43,952 nt of DNA from positions 1 through 43,952 of the forward strand of contig CALALB010000025.1 of NCBI GenBank assembly GCA_937923175.1, read 5' to 3'. Under the pieces are notes generated by a model that did not search any database, had not been told where the DNA came from, and was given only the letters and a program-made list of their open reading frames with translations. Positions 26,362-35,359 of the stretch are shown piece by piece. The translations under genes were made by a program, and so were the position numbers. Position 1 is the stretch's first letter; each line of letters opens with the position of its first letter. The stretch is from an uncultured Chromatiaceae bacterium (lineage in GTDB: Bacteria; Pseudomonadota; Gammaproteobacteria; Chromatiales; Chromatiaceae).

Positions 26362-27285
26362 CTACCCTGGGCGCCGCGCCCACCAGCCGGCGAGCAGGGC
26401 GCCTGAGAGGTTATGCCAGACCGAAAATAGGGCACCGGGCAGGGCGGATGCCGGTGCAAAGGAGTGCAGCGCCAAGGCCACGGCAAGCCCTGAGTTTTGC
26501 ATCCCGACCTCGATACTTAGGGTGCGGGCGCGGACTGGATCTTGACCGAGCGCTCGTGCCCCCCAATAGCCGAGCGCCAGACCCAAGCCGTTATGCAGCA
26601 CCACCCCCGCCAGCAACAGCCCGCCGACCAAGGTCAGTCGCCCCGCATTGAGTGCAACCACGATGGCGATGATGGTCAGGATGGCCGCGACCGAGAGCGC
26701 CGGCATCCATTCAAGCAGATGCACTGCCCGTCCGGCTAGTCTTCTGACCAGCAGACCCAGGCCCACTGGCAACAGCACCACCAGGGCGATCGAGCGCAGC
26801 ATTTCAAGGACCGGGACCTCCACCCAGGCCCGGGCATAGATCCAGGTCAGCGCCGGCATCATGAAGACCGCCAACAGGGTCGAGGTCGCGGTCAGGGTAA
26901 TGGATAAGGCCACATCCCCGCGCGCCAGATAGCAGATCACATTCGAGGCGGTCCCCCCAGGTGCAGCCCCTACTAACACCATCCCGATCAAGAGCTCAGG
27001 CGGGAGATGCAGGGCAAGACCCACCGCCCAGCCGAGCAGGGGCATCAGACCAAATTGCAGACCAACCCCCAGGGCAATGACCCCGGGCCGGCGAATGACC
27101 GCCAGGAAATCAGCAGGCTTAAGGGTGATACCCATCCCAAACATCGCCATCCCCAATAAGGGCATCACTGCCGCGCGCCAGGGGGCGATCTCTTGCGCCA
27201 AGGCCCAGCCCAAAACAGCGGCGATGAGGGCAAGGAGTGGGAATAAACGGGTCAAGAGGATCTGGGGCCTAAGCAACTCATTCAT
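26362..27285 (-). CDS. Bile acid:sodium symporter (BASS) family transporter
   Basis: A 307-residue membrane protein with about ten helices of the BASS family (sodium-coupled uptake of organic anions). Conserved segments are MPLLGMAMFGMGITL, FGLMPLLGWAV, the sodium-binding crossover region VGAAPGGTASNVICYLARGDVALS followed by TATSTLLAVFMMP, and EVGMQNSGLAVALA near the C-terminus. Bacterial members move diverse carboxylates, such as pantoate or pyruvate, rather than bile acids; the substrate here cannot be told. It converges on the SPOR gene with only 24 bases between. Confidence 0.92.
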   Translation of the reverse strand: MNELLRPQILLTRLFPLLALIAAVLGWALAQEIAPWRAAVMPLLGMAMFGMGITLKPADFLAVIRRPGVIALGVGLQFGLMPLLGWAVGLALHLPPELLIGMVLVGAAPGGTASNVICYLARGDVALSITLTATSTLLAVFMMPALTWIYARAWVEVPVLEMLRSIALVVLLPVGLGLLVRRLAGRAVHLLEWMPALSVAAILTIIAIVVALNAGRLTLVGGLLLAGVVLHNGLGLALGYWGARALGQDPVRARTLSIEVGMQNSGLAVALALHSFAPASALPGALFSVWHNLSGALLAGWWARRPG

Positions 27286-27327
27286 CGGTCGACTCGGTCG
27301 CGAGGCTCAGGATCCACCCTGCGCACC

Positions 27328-27795
27328 CTACAGGGGCTTAAACACCATCAAGGCGATCGCGACCACCAGCAAGGCGGTCGCCAGGATCCCCCAGATTGTC
27401 CAGCGCCGGCCGGCCTGCCAATAGCCCTCGGGAATAGGTCTGCCCTCGGCAAAGGCGCGCGCCTGCCGTACCTGCTGGATCTGGGCCGGTACCAGGACAC
27501 CTGCCCAGAGTGCGCCTGAGACCACCAGCAACACCTGGCCCCACAGCAGCCAAGCGATCCGCACCAGATCCAGATGAGCCACCGCCGCTGCCCCATAGCC
27601 ACCGAGCATCAGCAGGATCACCCCCCCGACTGTAAACCACCAGTCGGTCAGAATCACGAGACGCTGAGCAAAGGCGATGAGACTCGAATGGCGGGTGCGG
27701 TCAGCGGCAAGCTTCCAGATCAGGGTCACCACCGCATTGCCGACCAGCATCACGACCCCGATAAGATGGAGGGTTTTGAGGAAGGCGTAGAGCAT
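27328..27795 (-). CDS. DUF2269-family membrane protein
   Basis: A 155-residue protein with four predicted helices. It begins MLYAFLKTLHLIGVVMLVGNAVVTLIWKLAADRT and has WWFTVGGVILLMLGGYGAA, then WLLWGQVLLVVSGALWAGVLVPAQ and a final WTIWGILATALLVVAIALMV. The histidine and glycine pattern in the first helix and the WW-T-GG motif match the DUF2269 family, whose function is unknown. It lies upstream of the BASS gene with 42 bases between, so both may share a promoter. The 246 bases upstream of it hold nothing I can recognise. Confidence 0.8.
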   Translation of the reverse strand: MLYAFLKTLHLIGVVMLVGNAVVTLIWKLAADRTRHSSLIAFAQRLVILTDWWFTVGGVILLMLGGYGAAAVAHLDLVRIAWLLWGQVLLVVSGALWAGVLVPAQIQQVRQARAFAEGRPIPEGYWQAGRRWTIWGILATALLVVAIALMVFKPL

Positions 27796-28041
27796 GGTTC
27801 TATAAGGCGTGTTGATCAGGGGATGATTTCAACATAACCTTGGGCTTAGCTGAATCGCCTCCAGGCAAGGCCTGGTATCTAAGGACTTTGGTCGTACCCT
27901 AGTGAGCGCTGATCTTGCGGCCGAGTCAGTGCCAAGAGAGCGGGGAGCGCCCATGGCGCAAGATGGGCCGGGTATTGGGGGCGCCAGCATCCAGCCGGTA
28001 AACCGTCCTGACAACTCGCCCTCCCGAGCATCTCGCTGAGC

Positions 28042-28512
28042 TCAGGCATCTGCTGCGCCGAACAGCGCATCCAGAACCCCCCAAACCTGTTGCTCGATCC
28101 CCGGTCTCTGGCTGGCGCGCGGTCCCGCAAGATTGAGCACCCGGATGTCATGGACATTCAACCAGGCGCGGGTCAACTCAATCCACTGCCCCCACTCCTC
28201 CAAAGGCACGACCAGACAGGCCCGGCCGAGGCGCTCGGCGCAATACAGGGTGAACAGAGAACCCCCGCTGAGATCACCGCGATTGAGGATGAGCGTGCCA
28301 TGGCTGTCGCGCACATTGAGCCATGTCCGCTCGGCTGGGTCCTCTGATGCGGTCTCGATCAGGTGATAGCGGGAATCGATCGGCCCGTCCTCGGCGAGCC
28401 GACCCCTGGGACACCAGCCGCCGTGGGGGATACCGCGCGCCATCGCCCAATCGAGTGCGCCGCGATCGACGCCGCTCTGACCACCAGAGATGATCCTGGA
28501 TATTCCAAGCAT
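28042..28512 (-). CDS. Putative molybdenum-carrier-type (SLOG fold) protein
   Basis: A 156-residue Rossmann-like protein. The diagnostic motif is IISGGQSGVDRGALDWAMARGIPHGGWCPRGR followed by EDGPIDSRYHL, as in the putative molybdenum carrier family, a branch of the SLOG (TIR-like nucleotide-binding) superfamily. A structure from this family was reported to bind molybdate, but no enzyme role is established, and SLOG relatives bind nucleotides. ATG 28512 is chosen because the conserved fold begins there; the frame is open to 28815 inside the next gene. It sits 77 bases downstream of the macroglobulin gene. Confidence 0.82.
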   Translation of the reverse strand: MLGISRIISGGQSGVDRGALDWAMARGIPHGGWCPRGRLAEDGPIDSRYHLIETASEDPAERTWLNVRDSHGTLILNRGDLSGGSLFTLYCAERLGRACLVVPLEEWGQWIELTRAWLNVHDIRVLNLAGPRASQRPGIEQQVWGVLDALFGAADA

Positions 28513-28589
28513 CGAGTTGCCGAGACCTGCGCTTGCGGATGGCCAGTGCCCTGCCCTGAAGGAAGCGCCGGCGCCCCGCCGGCAATCCA

Positions 28590-31500
28590 CTATTCGCTGA
28601 TCTCCAGCTGCCCAGTGTCGGTCCAGGCGCGCAGGCTGGGACGATACATGTCCTCGACCATCGCCGGCGGCTGGACAAAGAGGCCAGGCGAGACGGCGCG
28701 CACCCGACAGGCAAGCTGAAACTGGACTGGATCCTCCTCGCTGCGATCCACAGCGGCGATGAATCGGTCGGTACGAAACTCGGCATGCCTGACGTCCTCC
28801 TCGACCCCCAGCCAAGCAAGGCCGCCGCTGCCTCCAGAACCGATGAGATGCGGATTGTCGATCTCAAAACCCGCAGGCAGAGGGTTATCGATCAGCAGAC
28901 GCGCCGCACGCGGTCGATCGGCACTGACCGTAATGACCGCAACCAGGCGCTGGCCCTGTTGGATGCGCTTGGCCTGCACCCGCCGTCCCTCAAGGTCATA
29001 ATAGGCGCGCTCGATCCGGTAGCCATGGCCGCCCGCAGGCAGGGGCCGAGCTGGGATACCCATGGCGGTGAGGATCGCGGTGACTGGCCGATCGCTGCGG
29101 TTGATGAGCCCCAGGGGTTTAAGCCCAAGCTCAGCGGCGGTCAGACGCCGATAGAACGACCCCGGCTGCATCCGCCCATCGATCTCCAGGGCAGCAACCG
29201 GGAATGAGCGCAGCAGGGCATGGGCGGCAAGGAGCAGCCAGGCCTGTTCCTGGGTGCTGGTGTTGGGCTCGCCGATCCAGAGTGCCTGCAGACTCTGGGC
29301 AAGCGCCTCCAGATCGACAGCTGCGGTCTTGGACTCAGCGGCCAGGGTCAGAAGGGCTGCGCCATCCCGCAATCGCGAGCCATAGTCGGGGCGATAGCCC
29401 TCCCCAGGACGTAGTGCGGTCAAACGCGCCAGGGCAGCGCGAAAGAGCGCATTCGAACGCTCGCGATCGCCTTGGATGCCGAGGGCCGCAGCCAATTGGG
29501 CCAGGGCCAGAGGTGTGCCCAAGGCATCGCGTTGATTGTCGGCGTAATAACGCAGATCCCCGATCGCTGCGCGCCCGTTGCGCGCAAGGACATAGAGCGC
29601 ATAGGCGATCGCCTCCCCGCCCCCCCTGAGGTCTGGGTTTAGGCTGACGTCATTCTGGAGGGCATTGAGCGCCATCTGGAACTGGGTCTCGGGCACCGGA
29701 TAGCCCTGTTCGCGGGCGCGGGTGAGAAAATCGGTGACATAGGCGGTCAGCCAAGAATCCTCGCCCTCATCCTGGCCCCAGAGCCCAAAGCCGCCTGCGC
29801 TGGATTGCTTGGTCAACAAGGTATCGATCGCTGCGCGCACCCGCTCCGCGGCCCTGCCTTCGCCGATGAGACCTGCGGATTCTGCGACCTGATTGAGATA
29901 GAGCAGCGGCAAGGCACGGCTGGTCAATTGCTCGGCGCAGCCATAGGGATAGCGATCGAGCGCCGCTAAAAGACCTGCGACGTCCAGGCGCGCCGCTGGA
30001 CCTGCTGAGACCAGAAGCGCACCGCTTCCGGGCAGATAGTCGGCAAGACGGGCTGCATCGAGGCGCAATGCAGCCCCAGGCGCGATACTCAGGGTCTCGG
30101 TGCGGCTGGTGGTTGGTCGATTGGCGCGCACCGCAAGCCTCAGCGTTTTGCGCAAGACCTCGCCGCTCGGCGTTTTGAGAGCGACTGCAAGCTGAGCATC
30201 CCCGCTGGATTCGGCGAGGAGCGGGATGCGCACCGATTGGCGTGCGCCTTGCGCGAGGCTTAGGCTGAGCTGCCGGGATTCGGCTGGGATCTGGACCTGG
30301 GGCCCTTGGACAGAGAGCGCAAGTTCAACGATACCGGCGATATCCTCAACCGGATCCAAGCTCAATAGCAGGCGCGAGCGATCGCCGGGGGCGAGAAAGC
30401 GCGGCAGGCTGGGCAGTACCACGATCGGATCCCGGATCACCAGATCCTTGATTGCCTGACCCAGACCCTTGGCGCCCCAGACCAAGACCCGCACCCTGAC
30501 CGTGCCGTTGAATTCGGGCAGCTCGACCCTGACCTGGCCTCGGCCCTGGGCATCGAGCCGGATGATCCCCGAGTGATAGGCGAGCAGATCCTCGGTCGGC
30601 GGCGGGCCCTCGATCTGCAGACCCTGACGGTCGCCACCTGGGCGCACCCGCCCCGGCTCGCCCTGCATCCGGTCGATGAGTCGGCCATAAAGATCGCGGA
30701 TCTCCATCCCCAGCCGCCTCTGGGCGAAATACCAATCATCCGGCGCCGGCGGGGCAAAGCGGGTGAGATTGAGTATCCCCAGATCCACCACCGACACAGC
30801 TGCATACAGGGTCTCATCGGGCCTGGCATCGGCAACCGCGATGGGTATTTCCAGGGTCTGGCGCGGGCGAATAGGCTCCTCGAGCGCTGGGGTCTCCGGG
30901 ATACTGACCGCAAGCCGCCTTGACCCCGGCTCGATGGCTGCCCATTGCAATCCCAGGGCGCGGGCAGGCATGCGCCGCGCCGTAAGATCCATCGGACGAT
31001 AGAGCGCAGCGGCGATATAGGCCCCTGGCCCCCAGTCAGAGGTGACCGGAAGCTCGAGGGTCGTGCCCTGCTCTTTCACCTCGACTGCGCGCATCGCGAT
31101 CAGGCGATCATCCATGACCATGACCAGGGCAATCCCGGGGAAACGCGGCTCGAGATAGACCCGCGCCAGCTCACCGACCCGATAGACCGGTTTGTCGAGC
31201 CTGATCTGTAACAGATCCGGCGTATCCTGGGTCTTGGGTCTAACCGACCAGCCAGCATCGAACTCGAGATCCACCGGCAGGGCAGAGCCGTCCGGCATCT
31301 CGAGGGTCAAGCGGTAGGAACCCCAGTCGACCCTGGCCTGGATCTGGGCCGGTTGTTCCCGATCGAAATCGATGCTGCCTGAGGCCAGGCGCTCGCTGGT
31401 GGTCACAGGCTCAAATTCCCAACTGCCGTCGCGCTGATACCACTGAAACCTGGTCTGCAGTCGCTCAAGGGTCCAGCGCACCCCGGACAGACTCAGGCGT

Positions 31501-34097
31501 TGGCCCTCTGGATCGATAGCGATGGCCTCAAAGACCGCGGTTCCGCCTTCATTCAGCCGCTCGCCAAACAATGACCTGACCCCCAGGCGCGGCTGAAAGG
31601 CGCGCACTGGCAGAACCAGACTGCGCTCGACTGGCCGCCCACCCTCCTCAAGCACCCGCACCTGGATCTCAGCCTCCAGAGGCCTGCTGGTCTGGGGCAG
31701 ATCTGGGAGTTCAAGCAGGACCGAGGCCCGCCCCTGGGCATCGGTCTGGGATTCGGGCAAGGGTCTGGCAAGGGGGGTCAGCTCCTCGCTCGTTAGCCCA
31801 AAGCAATAGCCGGGTAGATCGGCAAGACCCTCAGCCGGCCTGACCTCGACCTCAGTCTCGACCGCAAGCCCGCTTGCCGGTGCGCCATACAAAAACCGCG
31901 CCTCGAGGGTCAGAAGGGTCAGTTCCCTTGGGTCGATGGCCTGGACCGGCGCGCTAATTCCGAGGTCTAGACGCTCAGGCAAGAAGTCCTCGACCAAAAA
32001 GGGGATTTCGGCCAAAGACGCGGCCTGGGGGTCGGTGTGGATCGCAGCGCGCCAGGTGCCGCGCTGGGCGGTCTTGGTGAGCTGGATCGATGCGCTATAC
32101 CCGCCCTCGCCTTGGTCTTGAAGGAGGCTACGCGCAAACTCGACCCCATCTGGGCGTTCAATGATCAGGACAAGGGGTAAATCCTTGAGGGCGCGTGCCT
32201 GGGCATCTCGGGCAAGCGCCGTCAGATAGACTGTCTCACCTGGGCGATAGACCCCGCGCTCGCCCGTGAGATAAATATCCACTGCCTTGGGCGGGGTTCG
32301 CCCCTCGACCCCGCGGTCGCTGAGATCAAAGGGCGGCTGTTTGAGATCCAAAAACCCATAGTCAGCGGTTGCGGGCGACTCGGCGACCAAGAGCGCAGGT
32401 TCATTGCCAGCCGTCCCGCGCAACAGGCCAGGCGGCAAGCGGGCATAGCCCTGAACGTCGGTACGCGCCGTCCCTAAAATCTCATTGTTAACCGCAATGA
32501 GCTTCAGCTCAACCCCGGCCAGCGGCTGAGCGGTCGAGAGTGCGCGCACCAGGACATGCAACCCGTCGTTACCAGTGAGCGCGGTCAATCCTAGATCCGA
32601 GACCAGGAACCATTGGGTTGCAAGCTCCTCGCCTTCATCGGGTGCATTATGTGGACGCACCGTCAGGACATAGATGCCGGGCTTGAGGTCCTTGACCAAG
32701 GCCCCGACTGGGATGGCAGTGGTCAGCTCGCGGTTGAGCTCGGAGCGGACCGCGATGGCGCCTTGCCAGACCTGCTCGCCGAGGGAATCACGGATCCGTT
32801 CCAGGTTCCAGCGCCCGAGCGCCTGATGCAACAACCCCTCGGTGCGCGCCTGGGCGAGCGCGCGCTCGCCGATACGATGGACCTCGGCATCCAGGCGCTC
32901 GGTATTGACGGTCACCACTGGGATCGCCGCCTCCCCCCCCTTAGGCAGGACATAGCCACGCCCGACAAATCTCGCCTGAGGTGGGCGATCGCGCACATAG
33001 ACCTCGAGTTCTGCCCCTTTGCTCAGGACCTCGCCTGCGGCTGCTGGCAGCCCCGCGCGTACCTGGATGCGATAGCGCTCGCCGTGTTTTACCCCATCGA
33101 TACAGATCTGCTGCCCCTCAGGCTCGATCGCTAGATCTGTGCGCCCTATCACCCGCACAAAATCCGAAAGATGGGGATGACGCCGATCTAGGGGATCGCT
33201 GAACTCGAGGCAGATCCTAGGGTTTGCTGCATCGGAATCGACCCGATGCTCAAGCAGACGAAAGCCATGCGCTGCGACCTGCTGTTCCACAAGCGCGCGC
33301 AGACTTGGGTCATCGATCAACCCAAGTGCAGCGCGATTGGCGCGGATCGCTGCCCGCCATTGATCGCGCGCGGCAAAGGTCTGGGCGATCCATCTGAGCG
33401 ATTCGGCCCGTTCCTGAACCTGTTGGCTGTGGGCATAGGCATTGATCGCAGCCGCGCTTGCCTGGCGATGCAGACGGTCGCGTCTCTCCCACTCACCCAT
33501 TTGGGCAGCTGCAAGCGAGATCTCAGTCAGACGGAGCCAAAGGATCCGATCGCTAGGCGCCAGGGCGATCGCCTGTTCGATGAGCCCCATGGCCTCAGCA
33601 GCTTGGTTGGCGGCAGCAGCCGCACGCGCCTGATCGACCAGGGATTTCAGCCCCGCCTGGGGTCTGGGTGTGGCAGCAAGACTGGCGGCGAGACGCTGTG
33701 CCCTGTCCAACTCAGCCTCCGATAAAAACCCCAGGTCAGCCAGCCTGATCTCGGGGGATACCGCCGGTGCCGCTTGATCCTCCTCCACTACCTGACCCGA
33801 AACCGCACCCGCAAAGGGCTTGGGTTCGCCTTGGGTTTCCTTGAGAAAGCACCAGCCGACTTTGGTATTAAAGGTATAGGCCCGACAGCCTGGATCATTG
33901 AGACAGGCAGATTCGCACTCATCCAGGCTCACCCCCTTGAGGGTGGCATAGTCCTCTCCAAAATAATCGATCCCAGAAAATCGCTCGATCCGGCGGGCTG
34001 CCTGTGCCGGCTGGGGCAGCGCGCTAGACAGTGCCCAGGCGACAAGGAACCACAACCAAGCTTTTTGCCAGGATCTCGCGACCAGCAGCAGGCTCAA
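28590..34097 (-). CDS. Alpha-2-macroglobulin family protein with N-terminal PAN/Apple domain
   Basis: A 1,835-residue secreted or periplasmic protein. A signal peptide (WLWFLVAWALSSALPQPAQA, about 13-33) precedes a PAN/Apple-like domain with C61, C65, C71 and C83 (ESACLNDPGCRAYTF), then a helical TPR-like part (about 125-290), a chain of macroglobulin domains, and the thioester motif YPYGCAEQ with Cys at about 1387. The alpha-helical thioester domain and a C-terminal receptor-binding-like domain follow. Bacterial homologues such as YfaS trap proteases in the periplasm and are often paired with a PBP1C-type transglycosylase; no pbpC is seen in the window. Lack of a lipobox Cys after the signal peptide suggests it is not a lipoprotein. 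It is about 300 residues longer than E. coli YfaS because of the PAN and helical additions. Confidence 0.93.
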   Translation of the reverse strand: MSLLLVARSWQKAWLWFLVAWALSSALPQPAQAARRIERFSGIDYFGEDYATLKGVSLDECESACLNDPGCRAYTFNTKVGWCFLKETQGEPKPFAGAVSGQVVEEDQAAPAVSPEIRLADLGFLSEAELDRAQRLAASLAATPRPQAGLKSLVDQARAAAAANQAAEAMGLIEQAIALAPSDRILWLRLTEISLAAAQMGEWERRDRLHRQASAAAINAYAHSQQVQERAESLRWIAQTFAARDQWRAAIRANRAALGLIDDPSLRALVEQQVAAHGFRLLEHRVDSDAANPRICLEFSDPLDRRHPHLSDFVRVIGRTDLAIEPEGQQICIDGVKHGERYRIQVRAGLPAAAGEVLSKGAELEVYVRDRPPQARFVGRGYVLPKGGEAAIPVVTVNTERLDAEVHRIGERALAQARTEGLLHQALGRWNLERIRDSLGEQVWQGAIAVRSELNRELTTAIPVGALVKDLKPGIYVLTVRPHNAPDEGEELATQWFLVSDLGLTALTGNDGLHVLVRALSTAQPLAGVELKLIAVNNEILGTARTDVQGYARLPPGLLRGTAGNEPALLVAESPATADYGFLDLKQPPFDLSDRGVEGRTPPKAVDIYLTGERGVYRPGETVYLTALARDAQARALKDLPLVLIIERPDGVEFARSLLQDQGEGGYSASIQLTKTAQRGTWRAAIHTDPQAASLAEIPFLVEDFLPERLDLGISAPVQAIDPRELTLLTLEARFLYGAPASGLAVETEVEVRPAEGLADLPGYCFGLTSEELTPLARPLPESQTDAQGRASVLLELPDLPQTSRPLEAEIQVRVLEEGGRPVERSLVLPVRAFQPRLGVRSLFGERLNEGGTAVFEAIAIDPEGQRLSLSGVRWTLERLQTRFQWYQRDGSWEFEPVTTSERLASGSIDFDREQPAQIQARVDWGSYRLTLEMPDGSALPVDLEFDAGWSVRPKTQDTPDLLQIRLDKPVYRVGELARVYLEPRFPGIALVMVMDDRLIAMRAVEVKEQGTTLELPVTSDWGPGAYIAAALYRPMDLTARRMPARALGLQWAAIEPGSRRLAVSIPETPALEEPIRPRQTLEIPIAVADARPDETLYAAVSVVDLGILNLTRFAPPAPDDWYFAQRRLGMEIRDLYGRLIDRMQGEPGRVRPGGDRQGLQIEGPPPTEDLLAYHSGIIRLDAQGRGQVRVELPEFNGTVRVRVLVWGAKGLGQAIKDLVIRDPIVVLPSLPRFLAPGDRSRLLLSLDPVEDIAGIVELALSVQGPQVQIPAESRQLSLSLAQGARQSVRIPLLAESSGDAQLAVALKTPSGEVLRKTLRLAVRANRPTTSRTETLSIAPGAALRLDAARLADYLPGSGALLVSAGPAARLDVAGLLAALDRYPYGCAEQLTSRALPLLYLNQVAESAGLIGEGRAAERVRAAIDTLLTKQSSAGGFGLWGQDEGEDSWLTAYVTDFLTRAREQGYPVPETQFQMALNALQNDVSLNPDLRGGGEAIAYALYVLARNGRAAIGDLRYYADNQRDALGTPLALAQLAAALGIQGDRERSNALFRAALARLTALRPGEGYRPDYGSRLRDGAALLTLAAESKTAAVDLEALAQSLQALWIGEPNTSTQEQAWLLLAAHALLRSFPVAALEIDGRMQPGSFYRRLTAAELGLKPLGLINRSDRPVTAILTAMGIPARPLPAGGHGYRIERAYYDLEGRRVQAKRIQQGQRLVAVITVSADRPRAARLLIDNPLPAGFEIDNPHLIGSGGSGGLAWLGVEEDVRHAEFRTDRFIAAVDRSEEDPVQFQLACRVRAVSPGLFVQPPAMVEDMYRPSLRAWTDTGQLEISE

Positions 34098-34159
34098 GGC
34101 AACCCCCGAGGTGCAGGATAAAGCCTTCTAGACTCTAGACCCTTTTGCCGGATCTGACA

Positions 34160-34272
34160 ATGCAGGGGTCAAGGAATTGCGCGCTGCAAGAATACGCCTG
34201 ACCCTTAACACGCAGTTTCAGTAAGGGTTAATATCCAGGGGCTTGACCAATGATGGTCAGGCACGCAGTTTC
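34160..34272 (+). promoter_or_regulatory. Symmetrical leader region upstream of the 34321 gene
   Basis: Several short repeats nest here. GGTCAAG (34167-34173) pairs with CTTGACC (34242-34248). GCCTGACC (34196-34203) pairs with GGTCAGGC (34255-34262). ACCCTTA (34201-34207) pairs with TAAGGGT (34222-34228). The 11-mer CACGCAGTTTC occurs as a direct repeat at 34209-34219 and 34262-34272. This could be an operator pair or a folded mRNA leader. A specific regulator or promoter boxes could not be assigned, and chance contributes to the shorter matches. Confidence 0.4.
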
Positions 34273-34320
34273 GATGGCTCAATCAACCCGCAACCCAAAT
34301 CCTTGAGGAGGGTTATCGCG

Positions 34321-34911
34321 ATGTCTGCAAAATCACAAGGCTCATTGCTTTCGGCCCTGTTTCCCTTGATGGTGCTCTACGCCGGCACGGTAGCGCTCTT
34401 TGTACTGACCCGTGAGGGTGCAACCGGGATCGCGCTTTACTGGGGCTATTTTGTGCCGGTGATCGGCTTGATCTCCCTGATCACCGCCTGGGGCAATGCC
34501 TATGCACGCGGCGATTCGCGTCTGTTTTATCTCATCAAACAGATCATCATCTGGGGCGCCTTCATCTGGATTCTGGATTTGCTCCATAAGCTGGGTGTGG
34601 ATGCAGCCCTCGGCGGCCAAAAGGCAGCGGTGACACTCATCATGATGACCGCCATGGTCGCACTCTTGGTCGGGCTCTATCTGGATGCCAAGATGGTTTT
34701 CTATAGCGTCTTCCTGGGTTTCTGCGGCTATCTCCTTGCCGACCCCAAGCATTCAGCCATCCTGATCAAGATCGGCGAGCCCTTCAAGGTCGTGGATCCT
34801 GCCAATAAGCCGGTGACCATGGTCAGCCTGGTTGCGGTCATTGCCTTCCTGATCGCTGCCTTCCTGCTCCTCAGCACCCGGGGTACGGTCGCGGCGAAAC
34901 GCAGCTCTTGA
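34321..34911 (+). CDS. Unrecognised multi-pass membrane protein
   Basis: A 196-residue protein I do not recognise. It has five or six predicted helices: LLSALFPLMVLYAGTVALFVL, ALYWGYFVPVIGLISLITAW, IKQIIIWGAFIWILDLLHKL, AAVTLIMMTAMVALLVGLYL, MVFYSVFLGFCGYLLAD, and a final VSLVAVIAFLIAAFLLL before a short basic tail. A loop with DPKHSAILIKIGEPFKVVDP sits between helices five and six. ATG 34321 is chosen because GGAGG lies ten bases upstream; the frame is open from 34243 but that extension is polar and lacks a ribosome site. It is divergent from the macroglobulin gene and appears monocistronic. No enzyme motif was seen. Confidence 0.8.
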   Translation: MSAKSQGSLLSALFPLMVLYAGTVALFVLTREGATGIALYWGYFVPVIGLISLITAWGNAYARGDSRLFYLIKQIIIWGAFIWILDLLHKLGVDAALGGQKAAVTLIMMTAMVALLVGLYLDAKMVFYSVFLGFCGYLLADPKHSAILIKIGEPFKVVDPANKPVTMVSLVAVIAFLIAAFLLLSTRGTVAAKRSS

Positions 34912-34928
34912 GACCCAGGATTGATCCT

Positions 34929-34948
34929 GCGACACAAGGAGGTGTCGC
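34929..34948 (+). terminator. Hairpin after the 34321 gene
   Basis: GCGACAC and GTGTCGC form a perfect 7-base-pair stem around a six-base loop, 18 bases after the stop of the membrane protein gene; just before it AGGAT-TG-ATCCT forms a second small palindrome. No T-tract follows, so it is at best a weak or factor-assisted terminator. Confidence 0.4.
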
Positions 34949-35359
34949 CCCCGAGCTTCTCACTCAGGCTTCATCAGCAAGGCTATCCTAGGATCAGGGA
35001 TGATTCAGGATCGAAGGCTGCCCCCCAAGGGGATCCCTCGGATATCGCCTTAAGTCCGGTGAAAACCCAGTCCATCCATGTCCCGGATTCCGGCCTGCGC
35101 CAGAATACCGAAGATAGCCGAACCGGGTGCATCGCCTGGGTTCAGGTCGGTGGAGATGGATGCCTTGCGCTGGCCTTGAGTCAAAAATCCTGACCGCCAG
35201 GTCTTTCCTGGAGTCGGCCCCCTTGGGCCTAGCGTTCGCAGAGATTAAGGGGAAGGCAAGGAATTGCATCCCCTCCCGCCAGCGGGGTTAGAAAAAGATC
35301 CAGATGCGGGTATCTCGAGGCAGAGGGGTTCTAAGGCACGCCTTGCCTACCCTGCTCCC
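34949..35359. other. Non-coding gap with a decayed REP-like hairpin
   Basis: These 411 bases contain no convincing gene. At 35087-35106 ATTCCGG-CCTGCG-CCAGAAT forms an imperfect stem with one mismatch; it resembles the second hairpin of the REP-like element at 7633-7700, and both sit in an ATGGATGG/GATGGGTATGGATT-like context on one or other strand. Nothing else was recognised. Confidence 0.4.

Noticed and set aside
28513-28815. N-terminal extension of the molybdenum-carrier-type protein
   Set aside because: It overlaps the macroglobulin 3' end and is low-complexity; the fold begins at ATG 28512.
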